Below are positions 18,770 to 28,475 of a DNA stretch of 64,000 nt, piece after piece. Origin of the DNA: Sphingomicrobium sp. XHP0239 (GTDB lineage: Bacteria; Pseudomonadota; Alphaproteobacteria; Sphingomonadales; Sphingomonadaceae). The DNA lies in the NCBI RefSeq assembly GCF_039555325.1, contig NZ_CP154608.1, forward strand, positions 434,001 through 498,000, written 5' to 3'. How positions within the stretch are numbered: position 1 is the stretch's first letter; each line of letters opens with the position of its first letter. A model generated the notes under the pieces. That model was not told where the DNA came from, searched no databases, and saw nothing but the letters and a program-made list of their open reading frames with translations. The position numbers and the translations under genes are program-made.

Positions 18770-19198
18770 ATGGCCGCAGCTACCCTGTCCGACGATGGTG
18801 AGCCGATGATGGACATCAACACGACGCCGTTGATCGACGTCATGCTGGTGCTCCTCATCATGTTCATCATCACCATTCCGATCCAGAGCCACGCGGTGAA
18901 GCTCGACCTTCCGGTCGACGATGGCAGCAACAACCCGCCGCCGGTCGACCCGATCAAGAACAAGATCGTGGTCACGCAGAACGACGAGGTCCTGTGGAAC
19001 GGCGAAGCGGTGAACTTCCAGCAGCTGCGCGAGTATCTCGACCTGTCGCAGCAGCTTCCGGTTCTTCCCGAGTTGCACCTGCAGCCCGAACCGAATGCCC
19101 GTTACGAGACCGTCGATCGCGTCCTGGTCGTGACCAAGGAAGCCTCGGTCGACAAGATGGGCTTCGTGGGCAACGAGGCCTACGTCAACGAATTCTAG
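18770..19198 (+). CDS. exbD: Second ExbD/TolR family protein
   Basis: Paralogue of the preceding ExbD, 142 residues, with MMDINTTPLIDVMLVLLIMF (about 14-33) and the same membrane aspartate. The periplasmic domain differs clearly in sequence and lacks the two cysteines. Two exbD genes after exbB are typical of Sphingomonadales and Xanthomonadales TonB operons. The AGGAACCAAGAA leader supplies a ribosome site. It is the last gene before an intrinsic terminator. Confidence 0.92.
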   Translation: MAAATLSDDGEPMMDINTTPLIDVMLVLLIMFIITIPIQSHAVKLDLPVDDGSNNPPPVDPIKNKIVVTQNDEVLWNGEAVNFQQLREYLDLSQQLPVLPELHLQPEPNARYETVDRVLVVTKEASVDKMGFVGNEAYVNEF

Positions 19199-19231
19199 GC
19201 TTCGCGTTTCAGCGCGAGTTTTACGAATGAG

Positions 19232-19262
19232 AAAGGGCGGCCCGGCGGGTCGCCCTTTTTCA
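19232..19262 (+). terminator. Intrinsic terminator of the tonB operon
   Basis: Stem AAAGGGCGGCCC/GGGTCGCCCTTT (12 bp with one G-U and a 3-base loop) running into a T-tract at 19256-19262. It lies 33 bases after the second exbD stop. Confidence 0.85.
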
Positions 19263-19506
19263 TTCATGCGAGCTGTTCGCTGGTGGCGAGCGCGTCATAT
19301 TTGCGAAACCGTAAGTTGGCGCCGGCCTGTTCGGACTGGGTTACGCGTTCGCAATTCGCTGCAATTGAGGCCGGTCTCGGACGGGTAGCCATTCTGCTTC
19401 TCGAACACGTCCGCCGCGTCGTTCCCGCCAGCCGCACGGGCGCACAGGTCCGCGATCCGGACGTTCCGGAGCGAGAAAATCGGATGAGGCGGGTTATGCG
19501 GAGCCC

Positions 19507-20007
19507 TTAGGCGGGACGGAACTTCAGCGAGAGGCCGTTGACGCAATGCCGCTTGCCCAACGGCGCGGGGCCGTCGTTGAACACGTGCCCCATGTGACCG
19601 CCGCAGCGCGAGCAATGTTCCTCGGTGCGGGCCATGCCGAACGACATATCGCGGGCATAGCCGATGCGACTGGACGCGATCGGTTTCGTGAACGCGGGCC
19701 AGCCGGTACCGCTGTCGAACTTGGTCGCGCTGGAGAACAGCGCCTGATCGCAGCCCGCGCAATGATAGATGCCATCGCGCTTCTCCTTGTTGAGCGGCGA
19801 GGAAAAGGCACGCTCCGTGCCTTCTTCGCGCAGGATGCGATAGCGTTGCGGGCCCAGCTGCTTCTTCCATGCCGCGTCGGATTTCGACACGGGGAAGCTG
19901 CGGCGGTCGACCTTGGTCCCTCCGCCGCCAAAGGCCAGCGCAGTGCCGGCAATGCCGAGCGCGGAAGCGCCGAGAACGGTTCGTCGGGTGGCAGTTTTGT
20001 TGAGCAT
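19507..20007 (-). CDS. msrB: Peptide-methionine (R)-S-oxide reductase, exported
   Basis: Reduces the R form of methionine sulfoxide in proteins. The 166-residue protein starts with a Tat-type leader (RRTVLGASALGIAGTALA), so it is probably sent folded to the periplasm. The MsrB domain (about 45-164) has both zinc CxxC pairs (CAGC, CSRC), the GTGWPAF motif and the catalytic cysteine in RHCVNGLSLKF. It stands alone on the minus strand, divergent from the next membrane protein gene. The 244 bases downstream, to the tonB terminator, hold no supportable gene. Confidence 0.93.
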   Translation of the reverse strand: MLNKTATRRTVLGASALGIAGTALAFGGGGTKVDRRSFPVSKSDAAWKKQLGPQRYRILREEGTERAFSSPLNKEKRDGIYHCAGCDQALFSSATKFDSGTGWPAFTKPIASSRIGYARDMSFGMARTEEHCSRCGGHMGHVFNDGPAPLGKRHCVNGLSLKFRPA

Positions 20008-20116
20008 GCTGCTCTTATAGCAAGGCGAAGGTGAGGAAGAGCTGAACGCTTTTGCCTTTCACTGAAGCCGGATCGGTGGAAGGATCGTCCAAGCGTCGGC
20101 AGGCCGGGGGAAACGC

Positions 20117-20800
20117 GTGGACTTCTTCAAACTCATCAAGTCGCTCGATGACCTGGTGTTCGAGATCCTGTCCTGGCTGTATTTCTATCCGCGCACTTTG
20201 CTTCGCGTCCTGTTCCGACCCTTCGCGTTGATGTCAGATACCGCACGGCAGATGGACGAGGACGACGAGCCTGCGTTCGGCGACCGCATCGGACCGCCGC
20301 TGTTCCTCGCGATTACGTTGGCGCTCGGCCATTTCATCATGCTGGGGGTGGACCCGTCGGCGGAGACCGCGCAGTTTGAGGGTGGAGTGCTGGAAGGCTT
20401 CATGGCCGACGATCGCAATCTGCTTGCCTATCAGATCGTCTATTTCGGGTTGCTCCCTCTGTTCGCGACGGTCCGCCAGCTCGGGCTGCAGCATATCGTG
20501 GTGTCCAAATCGACGATGAAGGCGCCCTTCTATGCGCATTGCTATGCCGCTGCCGGGTTCGCCGCCTTGACGACCGCTGCGCAGGTCGGCGCGCACGAGG
20601 CCGGTGAAGAGCGGGCGGCTCTGTTTCTCGCGTTCATTCTCGGCGGGTCGCTGATCGCGATCCTGTGGATCGGACTGGTCGAGGCGCGCTGGTTTCACCG
20701 GACGCTAGATATCTCGCGCTGGAAAGCGTTCGGCCACGCGCTCCTCGTTCTGGGGGGATGGGCGGCGCTGTCGATCGGGCTCGACCTGCTGCTGACCTGA
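20117..20800 (+). CDS. Hypothetical polytopic membrane protein
   Basis: Protein of 227 residues, not assigned to a family with confidence. The N-terminal 30 residues are amphipathic (FKLIKSLDDLVFEILSWLYFYPRTLLRVLF). Five hydrophobic segments follow, near 60-78, 103-120, 137-155, 168-185 and 205-226. It loosely resembles Yip1-like or permease-like membrane proteins of Sphingomonadales. The start is GTG at 20117 behind GCCGGGGGA. It is convergent with the ABC exporter gene (9 bases between stops) and divergent from msrB. Confidence 0.7.
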   Translation: MDFFKLIKSLDDLVFEILSWLYFYPRTLLRVLFRPFALMSDTARQMDEDDEPAFGDRIGPPLFLAITLALGHFIMLGVDPSAETAQFEGGVLEGFMADDRNLLAYQIVYFGLLPLFATVRQLGLQHIVVSKSTMKAPFYAHCYAAAGFAALTTAAQVGAHEAGEERAALFLAFILGGSLIAILWIGLVEARWFHRTLDISRWKAFGHALLVLGGWAALSIGLDLLLT

Positions 20801-20809
20801 CAGGAAGCT

Positions 20810-22573
20810 TCAGGCGGCGTCGGAGAATTGCAGGCGAGCGAGGCGGCTGTAGAGACCGCCCTGCGCGAGGAGTTCGTCGTGCGTGCCCTGCTCGACGATG
20901 CGCCCTTCGTCCAACACGAGGATCCGCGTCGCGGCGCGAACGGTGGCGAGGCGGTGTGCGATGACGATGGTCGTACGCTGACCCATCAGGTCGTCGAGTG
21001 CAGCCTGGACCCGCGCCTCGCTCTCGGCGTCGAGCGCGCTGGTCGCTTCGTCGAGCAGGAGGAGCGGCGCATCCTTGCGTACGAGTGCCCGCGCGATCGC
21101 CAGCCGCTGACGCTGCCCCCCGGACAGGCGTGCTCCGCCTTCGCCTAGATAGGTGTCGAGGCCGTCGGGCAGGGCCCGCAGGAAATCCTCGGCGTGGGCC
21201 GCGCGGGCAGCCTCCCAGATGTCTTCGTCGCTGGCGCCCCAGCGGCCGTAGCGCAGGTTGTCACGGGCCGAGGTGGCGAAGATCATCACTTCCTGCGGAA
21301 CCATCGCGATGCGTCGGCGAAGATCTTCGGGATCGACGGTGGCGATGTCCACGCCGTCGAAGAGGACGCGGCCCGCAGCAGGATCGTAGAAGCGCTGCGC
21401 GAGCTGGAAGATGGTGGTCTTGCCCGCGCCCGAGGGTCCGACAAGCGCGACCAGTTCGTCGGGCCGGATGTCGATCGACACATCGTCGAGCGCGGCCACG
21501 CCCGGGCGGGTGGGATAGCGGAAGGTCACGCCGTCGAGCGTCAGCCGACCCCGCGGCGGATCGGGAAGCGCGGCGGGATTTGCGGGCGCGAGGATGTCCG
21601 GTTCGACCCGCATCAGTTGCGCGAGGCGGTCGCTCGCCCCGGCAGCACGCAGCAACTCGCCATAGACTTCGGACAGCGCTCCGAACGCCCCGGCGAGGAA
21701 GATGCCGTAGAGGACGAAGGCGGCGAGGCTTCCCCCCGTCATGGCGCCCGCGTTCACATCGCGCGCGCCCTGCCAGATGACGAGCACGATCCCCGAAAAG
21801 AAGAGGAGGATGGCGAAGAAGGTGAGCAGGGCGCGAAGGCGGATGCGCTGCTTGGCGACGTCGAACACGGTCTCGGTGGCCGCCGAGAAGCGTTCGGTCT
21901 CGCGGCGCTGCTGACCGAAGGCGAGCACGATCTTCATCGCAGAGAAGACCTCGCTGGACACGGTCCCGACGTCGGCGATGCGATCCTGGTTGCGGGTCGA
22001 GACGTTCTTCACCTTCCGGCCCAGTAGGATCATCGGCAGCAGCACGATCGGCAAGCCCGCCACGAGCAATCCGGCGAGCTTGGGAGACTGCAGAAACAGC
22101 ATCACGACGCAGCCCACGCCGATGACGAGGTTGCGCAGCGCGACCGAGACGGTGGTGCCGACGATCTGTTCGATGATGGTGGTATCGACGGTGATGCGAC
22201 TGGTGATCTCGGCCGGTCGGTTTTCCTCGAAGAAACCCGGGCTGAGGCGAAGGAGGTTGCGATGGACAGCGAGGCGGATGTCGGCGACGACCCGTTCGCC
22301 CAGCGTCGAGACGAAATAATAGCGGGCGGCGGTCGCGATCGCGAGGACGACGACCAGCAGCAGAAGATACTGGAACCAGCGCGCGATATCGCCGTCGGCG
22401 GTGAAACCGCGGTCGATGACCAGCTTCAGCCCCTGCGGGATCGCCAGCGTGGCGGCGGCGGCAAGCGCCAGCGCCAGACCCGCGCCCGCAATCTGGCCGG
22501 GGTAGCGCGTTGCCGTGCGGGCCACCATCGCGAGGTTGGAGATGGGCTTCTTGGGAGGCGGGTCGGATTTCAT
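20810..22573 (-). CDS. ABC transporter, fused permease and ATPase (MsbA/multidrug type)
   Basis: Half-transporter of 587 residues that would work as a homodimer in the inner membrane. The N-terminal six-helix permease domain covers about 25-310. The ATPase has Walker A GPSGAGKTT (about 370-378), signature LSGGQRQRLAIARAL (about 480-494) and Walker B LLLLDEATSALD with the H-loop in IVIAHRLATV. Family members export lipid A, other lipids or drugs; the substrate cannot be read from sequence. It is convergent with the upstream-coordinate membrane gene and divergent from phaZ. Confidence 0.9.
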   Translation of the reverse strand: MKSDPPPKKPISNLAMVARTATRYPGQIAGAGLALALAAAATLAIPQGLKLVIDRGFTADGDIARWFQYLLLLVVVLAIATAARYYFVSTLGERVVADIRLAVHRNLLRLSPGFFEENRPAEITSRITVDTTIIEQIVGTTVSVALRNLVIGVGCVVMLFLQSPKLAGLLVAGLPIVLLPMILLGRKVKNVSTRNQDRIADVGTVSSEVFSAMKIVLAFGQQRRETERFSAATETVFDVAKQRIRLRALLTFFAILLFFSGIVLVIWQGARDVNAGAMTGGSLAAFVLYGIFLAGAFGALSEVYGELLRAAGASDRLAQLMRVEPDILAPANPAALPDPPRGRLTLDGVTFRYPTRPGVAALDDVSIDIRPDELVALVGPSGAGKTTIFQLAQRFYDPAAGRVLFDGVDIATVDPEDLRRRIAMVPQEVMIFATSARDNLRYGRWGASDEDIWEAARAAHAEDFLRALPDGLDTYLGEGGARLSGGQRQRLAIARALVRKDAPLLLLDEATSALDAESEARVQAALDDLMGQRTTIVIAHRLATVRAATRILVLDEGRIVEQGTHDELLAQGGLYSRLARLQFSDAA

Positions 22574-22711
22574 GGCTCACCCGAGCGCCTAGCAGCGGGG
22601 CCTGTCGCCGCCAAGTTCTTCGCAATCGCACAAAGGGGGTTGCGGGGCGGGCATGCGAGGGCCAGATTCACAGGCAACCGACCGATTTTGACGAACTTTC
22701 AGGAAATGACA

Positions 22712-23941
22712 ATGCTCTACGACGCTTACGAGCTTCAACGCTCGCTCATGGCTGGGGCCAGCAAAATGGCGGGCCTTTCCGCCGGATGGCTCAGCAATCC
22801 CAGCAATCCGTTCGGATACGGGTCGGTGGGGCCGGTCATGGCGGCGGGTCTCGACGTCTTCGCGCACGCCAGCGCACCGCGCGGGAAGCCCGAATTCGGG
22901 ATCACCGCGGCGGAGGTCAACGGCAAGGCGGTCCCGGTCGACGAGGACATCACGCTGCGCAAGCCGTTCGGCGACCTGCTGCACTTCCGCAAGGAAGGCA
23001 TCGAGGGGCAGGAGCCGCTGTTGATCGTGGCGCCCATGTCGGGCCATTTCGCCACCTTGTTGCGCGGGACGGTCAAGCGAATGCTCCCCGCGCACGATGT
23101 CTACATCACCGACTGGAAGGACGCGAAGAACGTTCCGCTGGCGGACGGGCATTTCGATCTCGACAGCTATATCGACTATCTCGTCGAACAATGCGCCGCC
23201 ATCCTCGAGGAAACGGGCAAGCGTCCGCACCTGATGGCGGTGTGCCAGCCCGCGGTTCCCGCCTATGCGGCGACCGCGATCATGAACCGCGACGACCATC
23301 CCGCTCGACCCAAGACGCTGACGATGATGGGCGGTCCGATCGACACGCGCGAAAGCCCCGGCGCGGTGAACAACGTCGCGACCCAGCGGCCGCACGCGTG
23401 GTTCCAGCAGAACGCCATCGCAACGGTGCCCTACGTCTACCCGGGTGCGGGGCGGAAGGTCTATCCGGGGTTCCTGCAGCTGATGGGCTTCATGACCATG
23501 AATCTCGGCGATCACGTCATGAGCCATTGGGAGATGTTCAAGCATCTGGTCGTCGGTGACGAGCAGAGCGCGGACAAGACCCGCGAATTCTACGAAGAAT
23601 ATCGTTCGGTCGCGGACATGACGGCCGAATTCTACCTGCAGACCGTCGACGTCGTCTTCCAGCGGCACCTGTTGCCCAAGGGCGAGTTCACGCATCACGA
23701 CGAAATCGTCGATGCAGGCGATATCGACGAGACCGCGCTGTTGGCGATTGAGGGCGAGCGCGACGATATCTCGGGCGTCGGCCAAACAAAGGCCGGACTG
23801 AGCCTCGCGACCGGGTTGGCGGAGGACAAGAAGCAATATTATCTTGCCAAGGACGCCGGCCATTACGGCATCTTCAACGGCGGCAAATGGCGCGACCAGA
23901 TCGCGCCGGTGGTCGAGGAGTTCATCGCTCGCCACGCGTAG
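22712..23941 (+). CDS. phaZ: Intracellular polyhydroxybutyrate depolymerase
   Basis: Releases 3-hydroxybutyrate units from carbon-storage granules inside the cell. The 409-residue protein has the PhaZ opening MLYDAYELQRSLMAG, the nucleophile-elbow equivalent VCQPAVPAY with a cysteine in place of serine (about Cys173), and the terminal AGHYGIFNG histidine segment (about 388-396), as in known intracellular PHB depolymerases. The ATG at 22712 is chosen over one 6 bases upstream because AGGAAA then sits at good spacing. No phaC, phaR or phasin gene is nearby. The thiolase gene 3.4 kb away is compatible with PHB metabolism but not specific to it. Confidence 0.93.
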   Translation: MLYDAYELQRSLMAGASKMAGLSAGWLSNPSNPFGYGSVGPVMAAGLDVFAHASAPRGKPEFGITAAEVNGKAVPVDEDITLRKPFGDLLHFRKEGIEGQEPLLIVAPMSGHFATLLRGTVKRMLPAHDVYITDWKDAKNVPLADGHFDLDSYIDYLVEQCAAILEETGKRPHLMAVCQPAVPAYAATAIMNRDDHPARPKTLTMMGGPIDTRESPGAVNNVATQRPHAWFQQNAIATVPYVYPGAGRKVYPGFLQLMGFMTMNLGDHVMSHWEMFKHLVVGDEQSADKTREFYEEYRSVADMTAEFYLQTVDVVFQRHLLPKGEFTHHDEIVDAGDIDETALLAIEGERDDISGVGQTKAGLSLATGLAEDKKQYYLAKDAGHYGIFNGGKWRDQIAPVVEEFIARHA

Positions 23942-24051
23942 AAGCTTGCCGCGAGGCGTCATCTCGTTACTGATGTTCAGGTCCTGCTATCATCGCGCCC
24001 GAGTGGCGATAGCGGGGCTGGTAAAGACGTGGTGACGAGGGGAGCGTGTTG

Positions 24052-24966
24052 ATGGCAGCGGGATTGCTGACGGGTCTGGTGGCGATGGCAGGGGCGACGC
24101 AGGCGCAAGCGCAGCCGTTGCAGCCGGATGGCCAGTGGGAAGTCAATTTCGGCGAACGCGCCTGTGTCGCCGCCCGCAAGTTCCGCGATGCGGACGAGGA
24201 TGCCGTCACGGTCTTCTTCAAGCCCGCAGCGCATCTGCGCAGCATGGAAGTGGTCTCGATCGTCGATGGCTATCGGCGCGATGCCCAGGGCGGAAAGGGC
24301 TCGGTCCAGTTCGCCGGGCAGCGTCACGATGCCAAGCTGATCCGCTACGGCGACCGGGAAAGCGATTCCGTGGTCACGCGATTCACCGTACCGCTTCGCG
24401 CCGAAGATTTGTCCGAGGCGAGCGAAATGGTTCTCGACACCGAATGGGATCGGCTTTCCATGCCCCTGTCGCGGATCGACGAGGTATCGGGCCTTCTGGC
24501 CGACTGCGTCGAGAAACTGCGTATCCTGTACAACGTCGATGGATCGGGGCTGACGGACGGCCCGCGGGGTGGTGCGGACGGCGCGAAGGGCGACGTGCGA
24601 TCGCTGTTTCGATCGACCGATTATCCGTCTCGTTCGATGCGCGCGGGGGTCGGCGGAATGGCGCGCGCCTTCCTGCTGATCGACGAAGAGGGGAAGGCCG
24701 TCGACTGCTCGCTGTCGGCCTATGGCGGCGACCCGCTCATCCTCGCGCAGACGTGCGCGATCCTGCTGGAGCGCGCGCGATTCGAGCCGGCTACCGATGC
24801 GAACTGTTTCCCGACGCGCGGATCCTATTTCACCCCGACGATCACCTGGCGAATGCAGGGCAAGGGCGACACCGGGCAGGCCGAGTTCGACGAGATGGAG
24901 GCGATCTACGCGACGCCGGTCGACGACCTGATCGATCGGTCCGAGCTGACGCCTCTCGAAGAATAA
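24052..24966 (+). CDS. Exported protein with TonB-like C-terminal domain
   Basis: Protein of about 304 residues with an N-terminal export signal ending near AQAQPLQ. The N-terminal half (about 25-165) is of unknown fold with two cysteines. The C-terminal part (about 180-270) carries the same domain as the TonB of this window: GDVRSLFRSTDYPSRSM and the cysteine pair (DCSLSAY, QTCAIL) and ITWRMQG. There is no proline-rich spacer and no clear membrane anchor after signal cleavage, so it is unlikely to act as an ordinary TonB. The start may be this ATG or the in-frame GTG at 24046; GAGGGGAG serves either. Confidence 0.75.
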   Translation: MAAGLLTGLVAMAGATQAQAQPLQPDGQWEVNFGERACVAARKFRDADEDAVTVFFKPAAHLRSMEVVSIVDGYRRDAQGGKGSVQFAGQRHDAKLIRYGDRESDSVVTRFTVPLRAEDLSEASEMVLDTEWDRLSMPLSRIDEVSGLLADCVEKLRILYNVDGSGLTDGPRGGADGAKGDVRSLFRSTDYPSRSMRAGVGGMARAFLLIDEEGKAVDCSLSAYGGDPLILAQTCAILLERARFEPATDANCFPTRGSYFTPTITWRMQGKGDTGQAEFDEMEAIYATPVDDLIDRSELTPLEE

Positions 24967-24986
24967 AGTTCTACGGCGGGACGTGC

Positions 24987-25598
24987 CTACAACTTGGTGC
25001 GGTCTCGATCCGGGCTCAGGCGCGCGAAGGCGCGGGCGATGAGCGATCGTGCGCGCATGACGAGATAGAAGGTCAGGCCGACGACCAGCGCGGCCACAAT
25101 GGCGGCGGCGACCGGATTGAGGATTGCCATCGCCAAGAGTCCACCGGTCGCGACGTCTTCCACGGTGCTCACCACCACGTTGCTGACGGGCTCGGGCGAA
25201 GCGTTGACAACCGTGCGCGCGCTGGCCTTTCCGGTGTGCGCCATGAAGGCGGCGCCACCGCCCAGCAGGAAACTCGCCACCTGGAACGCCGGATCGCCCG
25301 CATCGATGATCGCAAGGCCGAGCAGGGCCCCGCCCAGCGGCCGCAGGATCGAGTGGAGCGTATCCCACGCGCTGTCGACCCATGCCACCTTGTCGGCGAA
25401 GAACTCCGCAAAGGTGCCGACACCCGCGAGGGCGAGCACCCAATTGTTGGCGAGGACCTGCATGCCTTCCAGCTGTTCGGGTAACGGGACCCAGCCGAAC
25501 TTCATGCCCAATCCGGTGATGAAGGTGACGAGATAGAGCCGCCAGCCCGCGAGCAGGCTGGTCGAGGCGGCGAGCGCGACGAGTTCGACGGCGTCCAT
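24987..25598 (-). CDS. DUF4126 membrane protein
   Basis: Membrane protein of 203 residues matching DUF4126, function unknown. It opens MDAVELVALAASTSLLAGWRL and has about five hydrophobic segments, including LGGGAAFMAHTGKASARTVVNASPEP in the middle of the protein, a glycine/serine-rich loop typical of the family. The start at 25598 is preferred to one 36 bases upstream because the family begins at this methionine. It is convergent with the TonB-like gene and divergent from the amidohydrolase. Confidence 0.82.
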   Translation of the reverse strand: MDAVELVALAASTSLLAGWRLYLVTFITGLGMKFGWVPLPEQLEGMQVLANNWVLALAGVGTFAEFFADKVAWVDSAWDTLHSILRPLGGALLGLAIIDAGDPAFQVASFLLGGGAAFMAHTGKASARTVVNASPEPVSNVVVSTVEDVATGGLLAMAILNPVAAAIVAALVVGLTFYLVMRARSLIARAFARLSPDRDRTKL

Positions 25599-25684
25599 CC
25601 TCGCCAGTTTGCCGTTTCGTGGACCTCTTGCCAAGCGCGGTCGGCCGCTCCAGCATCGCGTCCGACCGTTTCAGGAGATCCGCC

Positions 25685-26950
25685 ATGTTGAAAGCTTTAC
25701 TTGCCGCCGCTTCCGTGATCGCGATTGCGGCGCCCGCCGCCGCGCAGGACACGATCCTCGCCGGCAATCTCATCGCCGATACGCGGGAGGGAGCGATGGG
25801 TCCCGCCACGATCGTCGTGAACGATGGACGGATCGTCTCGGTGGCGCGCGGGCTCGACGCGCCGCGCCAGGGGACCGTCCACGACCTTTCCGACAAGACG
25901 GTGATGGCGGGAATGATCGACCTGCACACCCATATCACGGGCGATCCGTCGGGCGAATATTGGCGCGCCGCGACGACTCCCGACGAATGGGGCGTGATCG
26001 TGGGCGTGAAGAATGCCGAACTGACGGTGAAGGCGGGCTTCACGACCATCCGCGATGTCGGCAGCCGCGGGGCGCAGTCCGCCTACGTGCTGCGCCGCGG
26101 GGTCGAGGAAGGCTATGTCACCGGTCCGCGCATCATTTCATCGGGCAGCACGATTGCGATCGTCGGTGGACACGGCGACGTCAACGGCTTCCGCCCGGAG
26201 ATCAACGAGGCGCTGGACGGCGGCTTCAACTGCACGGGGCCGGTCGAATGTGCCGCGAAGGTACGGCTCGCCAGCCAGAACGGCGCGGACCTGATCAAGA
26301 TCACCGCCACGGGCGGCGTCCTGTCCCAGCAGGGTCGGGGACTGGAAGCGCATTTCACCGATGCGGAGATGGAGGCGATCGTCGATACCGCTCACTCGCT
26401 CGGCCTCAAGGTCGCCGCGCACGCTCATGGCGCGCGCGGGATCGAGGCGGCGGCGCGCGCAGGCGTCGATACGATCGAACATGGCACTTATGCCGACGAG
26501 GCGGCGCTGCGCCAGATGCGCGAGACGGGGACTTATTTCGTGCCGACGTTGCTGGCGTTCGAGGGCGTGCGCGAAGGCATGGCGGCGGGAATGTACACGC
26601 CGACGGTCGACGCCAAGATCCGCGAAGTGATGGACCAGGTCGGCAAGCCGATCCGCACCGCGATCTCGATGGGCGTTCCGATCGCGTTCGGCACCGACGC
26701 GGGGGTGTTCGATCACGGCCGCAACGCCGAGGAACTGGCACTGCTCGTACGGGCGGGCATGACGCCGCAACAGGCTCTGGACAGCATCACGGTGGTCGCT
26801 GCGGATGCGCTGGACATGGGCCGCGAAATCGGCCGCGTCGAAAGCGGTATGAGCGCCGACATCATCGCCTTCGACGGCGACCCCTATTCGAACGTCAGCG
26901 TGTTGGAAGAAGTGGATTGGGTAATGGCGCGGGGCAACGTTATCGACTAG
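25685..26950 (+). CDS. Exported metal-dependent amidohydrolase
   Basis: Amidohydrolase-superfamily enzyme of 421 residues with a signal peptide (MLKALLAAASVIAIAAPAAA), so probably periplasmic. Metal ligands are the HTH pair in IDLHTHITG (about 81 and 83), a lysine in IKITATGGV (probable carbamylation site), AHAHG and EHGTY histidines, and the aspartate in FGTDAGVF. This set fits imidazolonepropionase- or Xaa-Pro/Xaa-Arg dipeptidase-like members that cleave small peptides or cyclic amides. The ATG has AGGAGATCC in front of it. It stands alone; the next gene is convergent after a 326-base gap. Confidence 0.88.
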   Translation: MLKALLAAASVIAIAAPAAAQDTILAGNLIADTREGAMGPATIVVNDGRIVSVARGLDAPRQGTVHDLSDKTVMAGMIDLHTHITGDPSGEYWRAATTPDEWGVIVGVKNAELTVKAGFTTIRDVGSRGAQSAYVLRRGVEEGYVTGPRIISSGSTIAIVGGHGDVNGFRPEINEALDGGFNCTGPVECAAKVRLASQNGADLIKITATGGVLSQQGRGLEAHFTDAEMEAIVDTAHSLGLKVAAHAHGARGIEAAARAGVDTIEHGTYADEAALRQMRETGTYFVPTLLAFEGVREGMAAGMYTPTVDAKIREVMDQVGKPIRTAISMGVPIAFGTDAGVFDHGRNAEELALLVRAGMTPQQALDSITVVAADALDMGREIGRVESGMSADIIAFDGDPYSNVSVLEEVDWVMARGNVID

Positions 26951-27276
26951 CGCGCACGACCGGAGCGCCGGTCGGTTCGACCAACGGGCTTGCGACCACG
27001 TCTGTAGTCGATTACATCGGTAATCAGAGGTCTCGCCCATTGCCGTCGCGGGCAGGGAGGGGCTTCTTGCATGGCGATGCGAGGGAAGCGGCGCCGGGAG
27101 CATGAACCCGGCGCCGTTTTTCTATCGAAGTTCGCATTTGCGTTGGGCGGAACGGGGCAGAGCGGCCTGCCCCCAACGGTCGCCCGGGTTCGCCGTGCGA
27201 CCCCGTCGGCAGCATTTTCAGGCTCTCTCGCCTAGGTCCCGCGCGCGCTTCGCTCCGCTTGGCTTGCGCTTGGGCC
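26951..27276 (+). other. Non-coding gap with terminator
   Basis: 326 bases between convergent genes. It contains a perfect small hairpin CGACCGG/CCGGTCG just after the amidohydrolase stop and a strong terminator (listed separately). The rest is GC-rich and I see no gene in it. Confidence 0.6.
27089..27121 (+). terminator. Intrinsic terminator
   Basis: Perfect 10-bp stem CGGCGCCGGG/CCCGGCGCCG with an 8-base loop followed by TTTTT. It lies 138 bases after the amidohydrolase stop and probably ends that transcript; a short transcript of its own ahead of it cannot be excluded. Confidence 0.85.
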
Positions 27277-28458
27277 CTACAGAACTTCGAACAGACCCGC
27301 CGCGCCCATGCCGCCGCCGACGCACATCGTCACGACGACGTACTTCGCGCCGCGGCGCTTACCTTCGATCAGCGCGTGGCCGGTGCAACGCGCGCCGGTC
27401 ATGCCGTACGGGTGGCCGACCGAGATCGAGCCGCCGTCGACGTTGAGGATGTCGTTGTCGATGCCGAGCTTGTCGCGGCAGTAGAGCACCTGCACCGCGA
27501 ACGCCTCGTTCAGTTCCCAGAGGCCGATATCGTCGACCTTCAGGTCGAACTTCTTCAGAAGCTTGGGAATGGCGAAGATCGGGCCGATGCCCATTTCGTC
27601 GGGCTCCGCGCCCGCAACCGCCATGCCGACATAGCGGCCGAGCGGGGTCAGGCCGCGCTTCTCGGCCTCCTTCGCTTCCATGATGACGCTGGCACTGGAG
27701 CCGTCCGACAGCTGGCTGGCGTTGCCTGCGGTGATCGTGGTGTCGGGGCCGAGGACGGGCTGGAGGCTCTGCAGGTTCTCAAGCGTCGTGCCGGGGCGGT
27801 TGCCCTCGTCCTTCTCGATCGTGGTTTCCTGCATCGAGGTCTCGCCCGTCTCCTTGTTCTTGACCATCTGCATGGTGGTGACGGGGACGATCTCGTCATC
27901 GAAACGGCCGGCTTCCTGCGCCTCGGCGGTGCGCCGCTGGCTCTCGACGGCATATTCGTCCTGCTGTTCGCGGCTGATGCCGTAGCGGTCGGCGACGATC
28001 TGCGCGGTCTGAAGCATGGGCATGTAGGTGGCGTTGTGCATGTCGATCAACGCCTGATCGGGCTGGACGCGCATCTCGGGGGTCTGAACCGTCGAGATGC
28101 TCTCGAGCCCGCCCGCAACGACCACGTCCTGGCGGTCGGTGATGACCTGCTTGGCGGCGGTGGCGATGGCCATGAGGCCGCTGGCGCACTGGCGATCGAT
28201 GCTCATCCCCGGCACGTCGACGCCGAGGCCGGCGCGCAGCGCGACGAGGCGGGCGATATTGGGGGCCTGGCTACCCTGCTGCAGCGCCGCGCCCATGACG
28301 CAATCCTCGACATGGCCGCCCTCGATACCGGCGCGTTCGACCGCGGCCTTCACGGCATGCGCGCCGAGCGAGGGGCCGAGCGTCGCGTTGAAGGCGCCCT
28401 TGTAGGCCTTGCCGATGGGGGTGCGGGCGGTGGAAACGATGACGGCGTCGCGGGACAT
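27277..28458 (-). CDS. Acetyl-CoA C-acyltransferase (thiolase)
   Basis: Thiolase of 393 residues. The acyl-accepting cysteine is in DRQCASG (Cys91), the histidine in [14 protein letters not shown], and the second catalytic cysteine in CVGGGMG near the C-terminus. It either cleaves beta-ketoacyl-CoA in fatty acid oxidation or condenses acetyl-CoA for PHB; sequence alone does not decide. AGGAG stands at good spacing before the ATG. It lies 17 bases after the MaoC gene on the minus strand, and the pair probably forms one operon for beta-oxidation or branched-chain degradation. Confidence 0.93.
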   Translation of the reverse strand: MSRDAVIVSTARTPIGKAYKGAFNATLGPSLGAHAVKAAVERAGIEGGHVEDCVMGAALQQGSQAPNIARLVALRAGLGVDVPGMSIDRQCASGLMAIATAAKQVITDRQDVVVAGGLESISTVQTPEMRVQPDQALIDMHNATYMPMLQTAQIVADRYGISREQQDEYAVESQRRTAEAQEAGRFDDEIVPVTTMQMVKNKETGETSMQETTIEKDEGNRPGTTLENLQSLQPVLGPDTTITAGNASQLSDGSSASVIMEAKEAEKRGLTPLGRYVGMAVAGAEPDEMGIGPIFAIPKLLKKFDLKVDDIGLWELNEAFAVQVLYCRDKLGIDNDILNVDGGSISVGHPYGMTGARCTGHALIEGKRRGAKYVVVTMCVGGGMGAAGLFEVL

Positions 28459-28475
28459 GGGGTGATCTCCTGTGT

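Noticed and set aside
19295..19506. Minus-strand open stretch after msrB
   Set aside because: Only open as a continuation of an msrB shadow frame; no start or ribosome site of its own.
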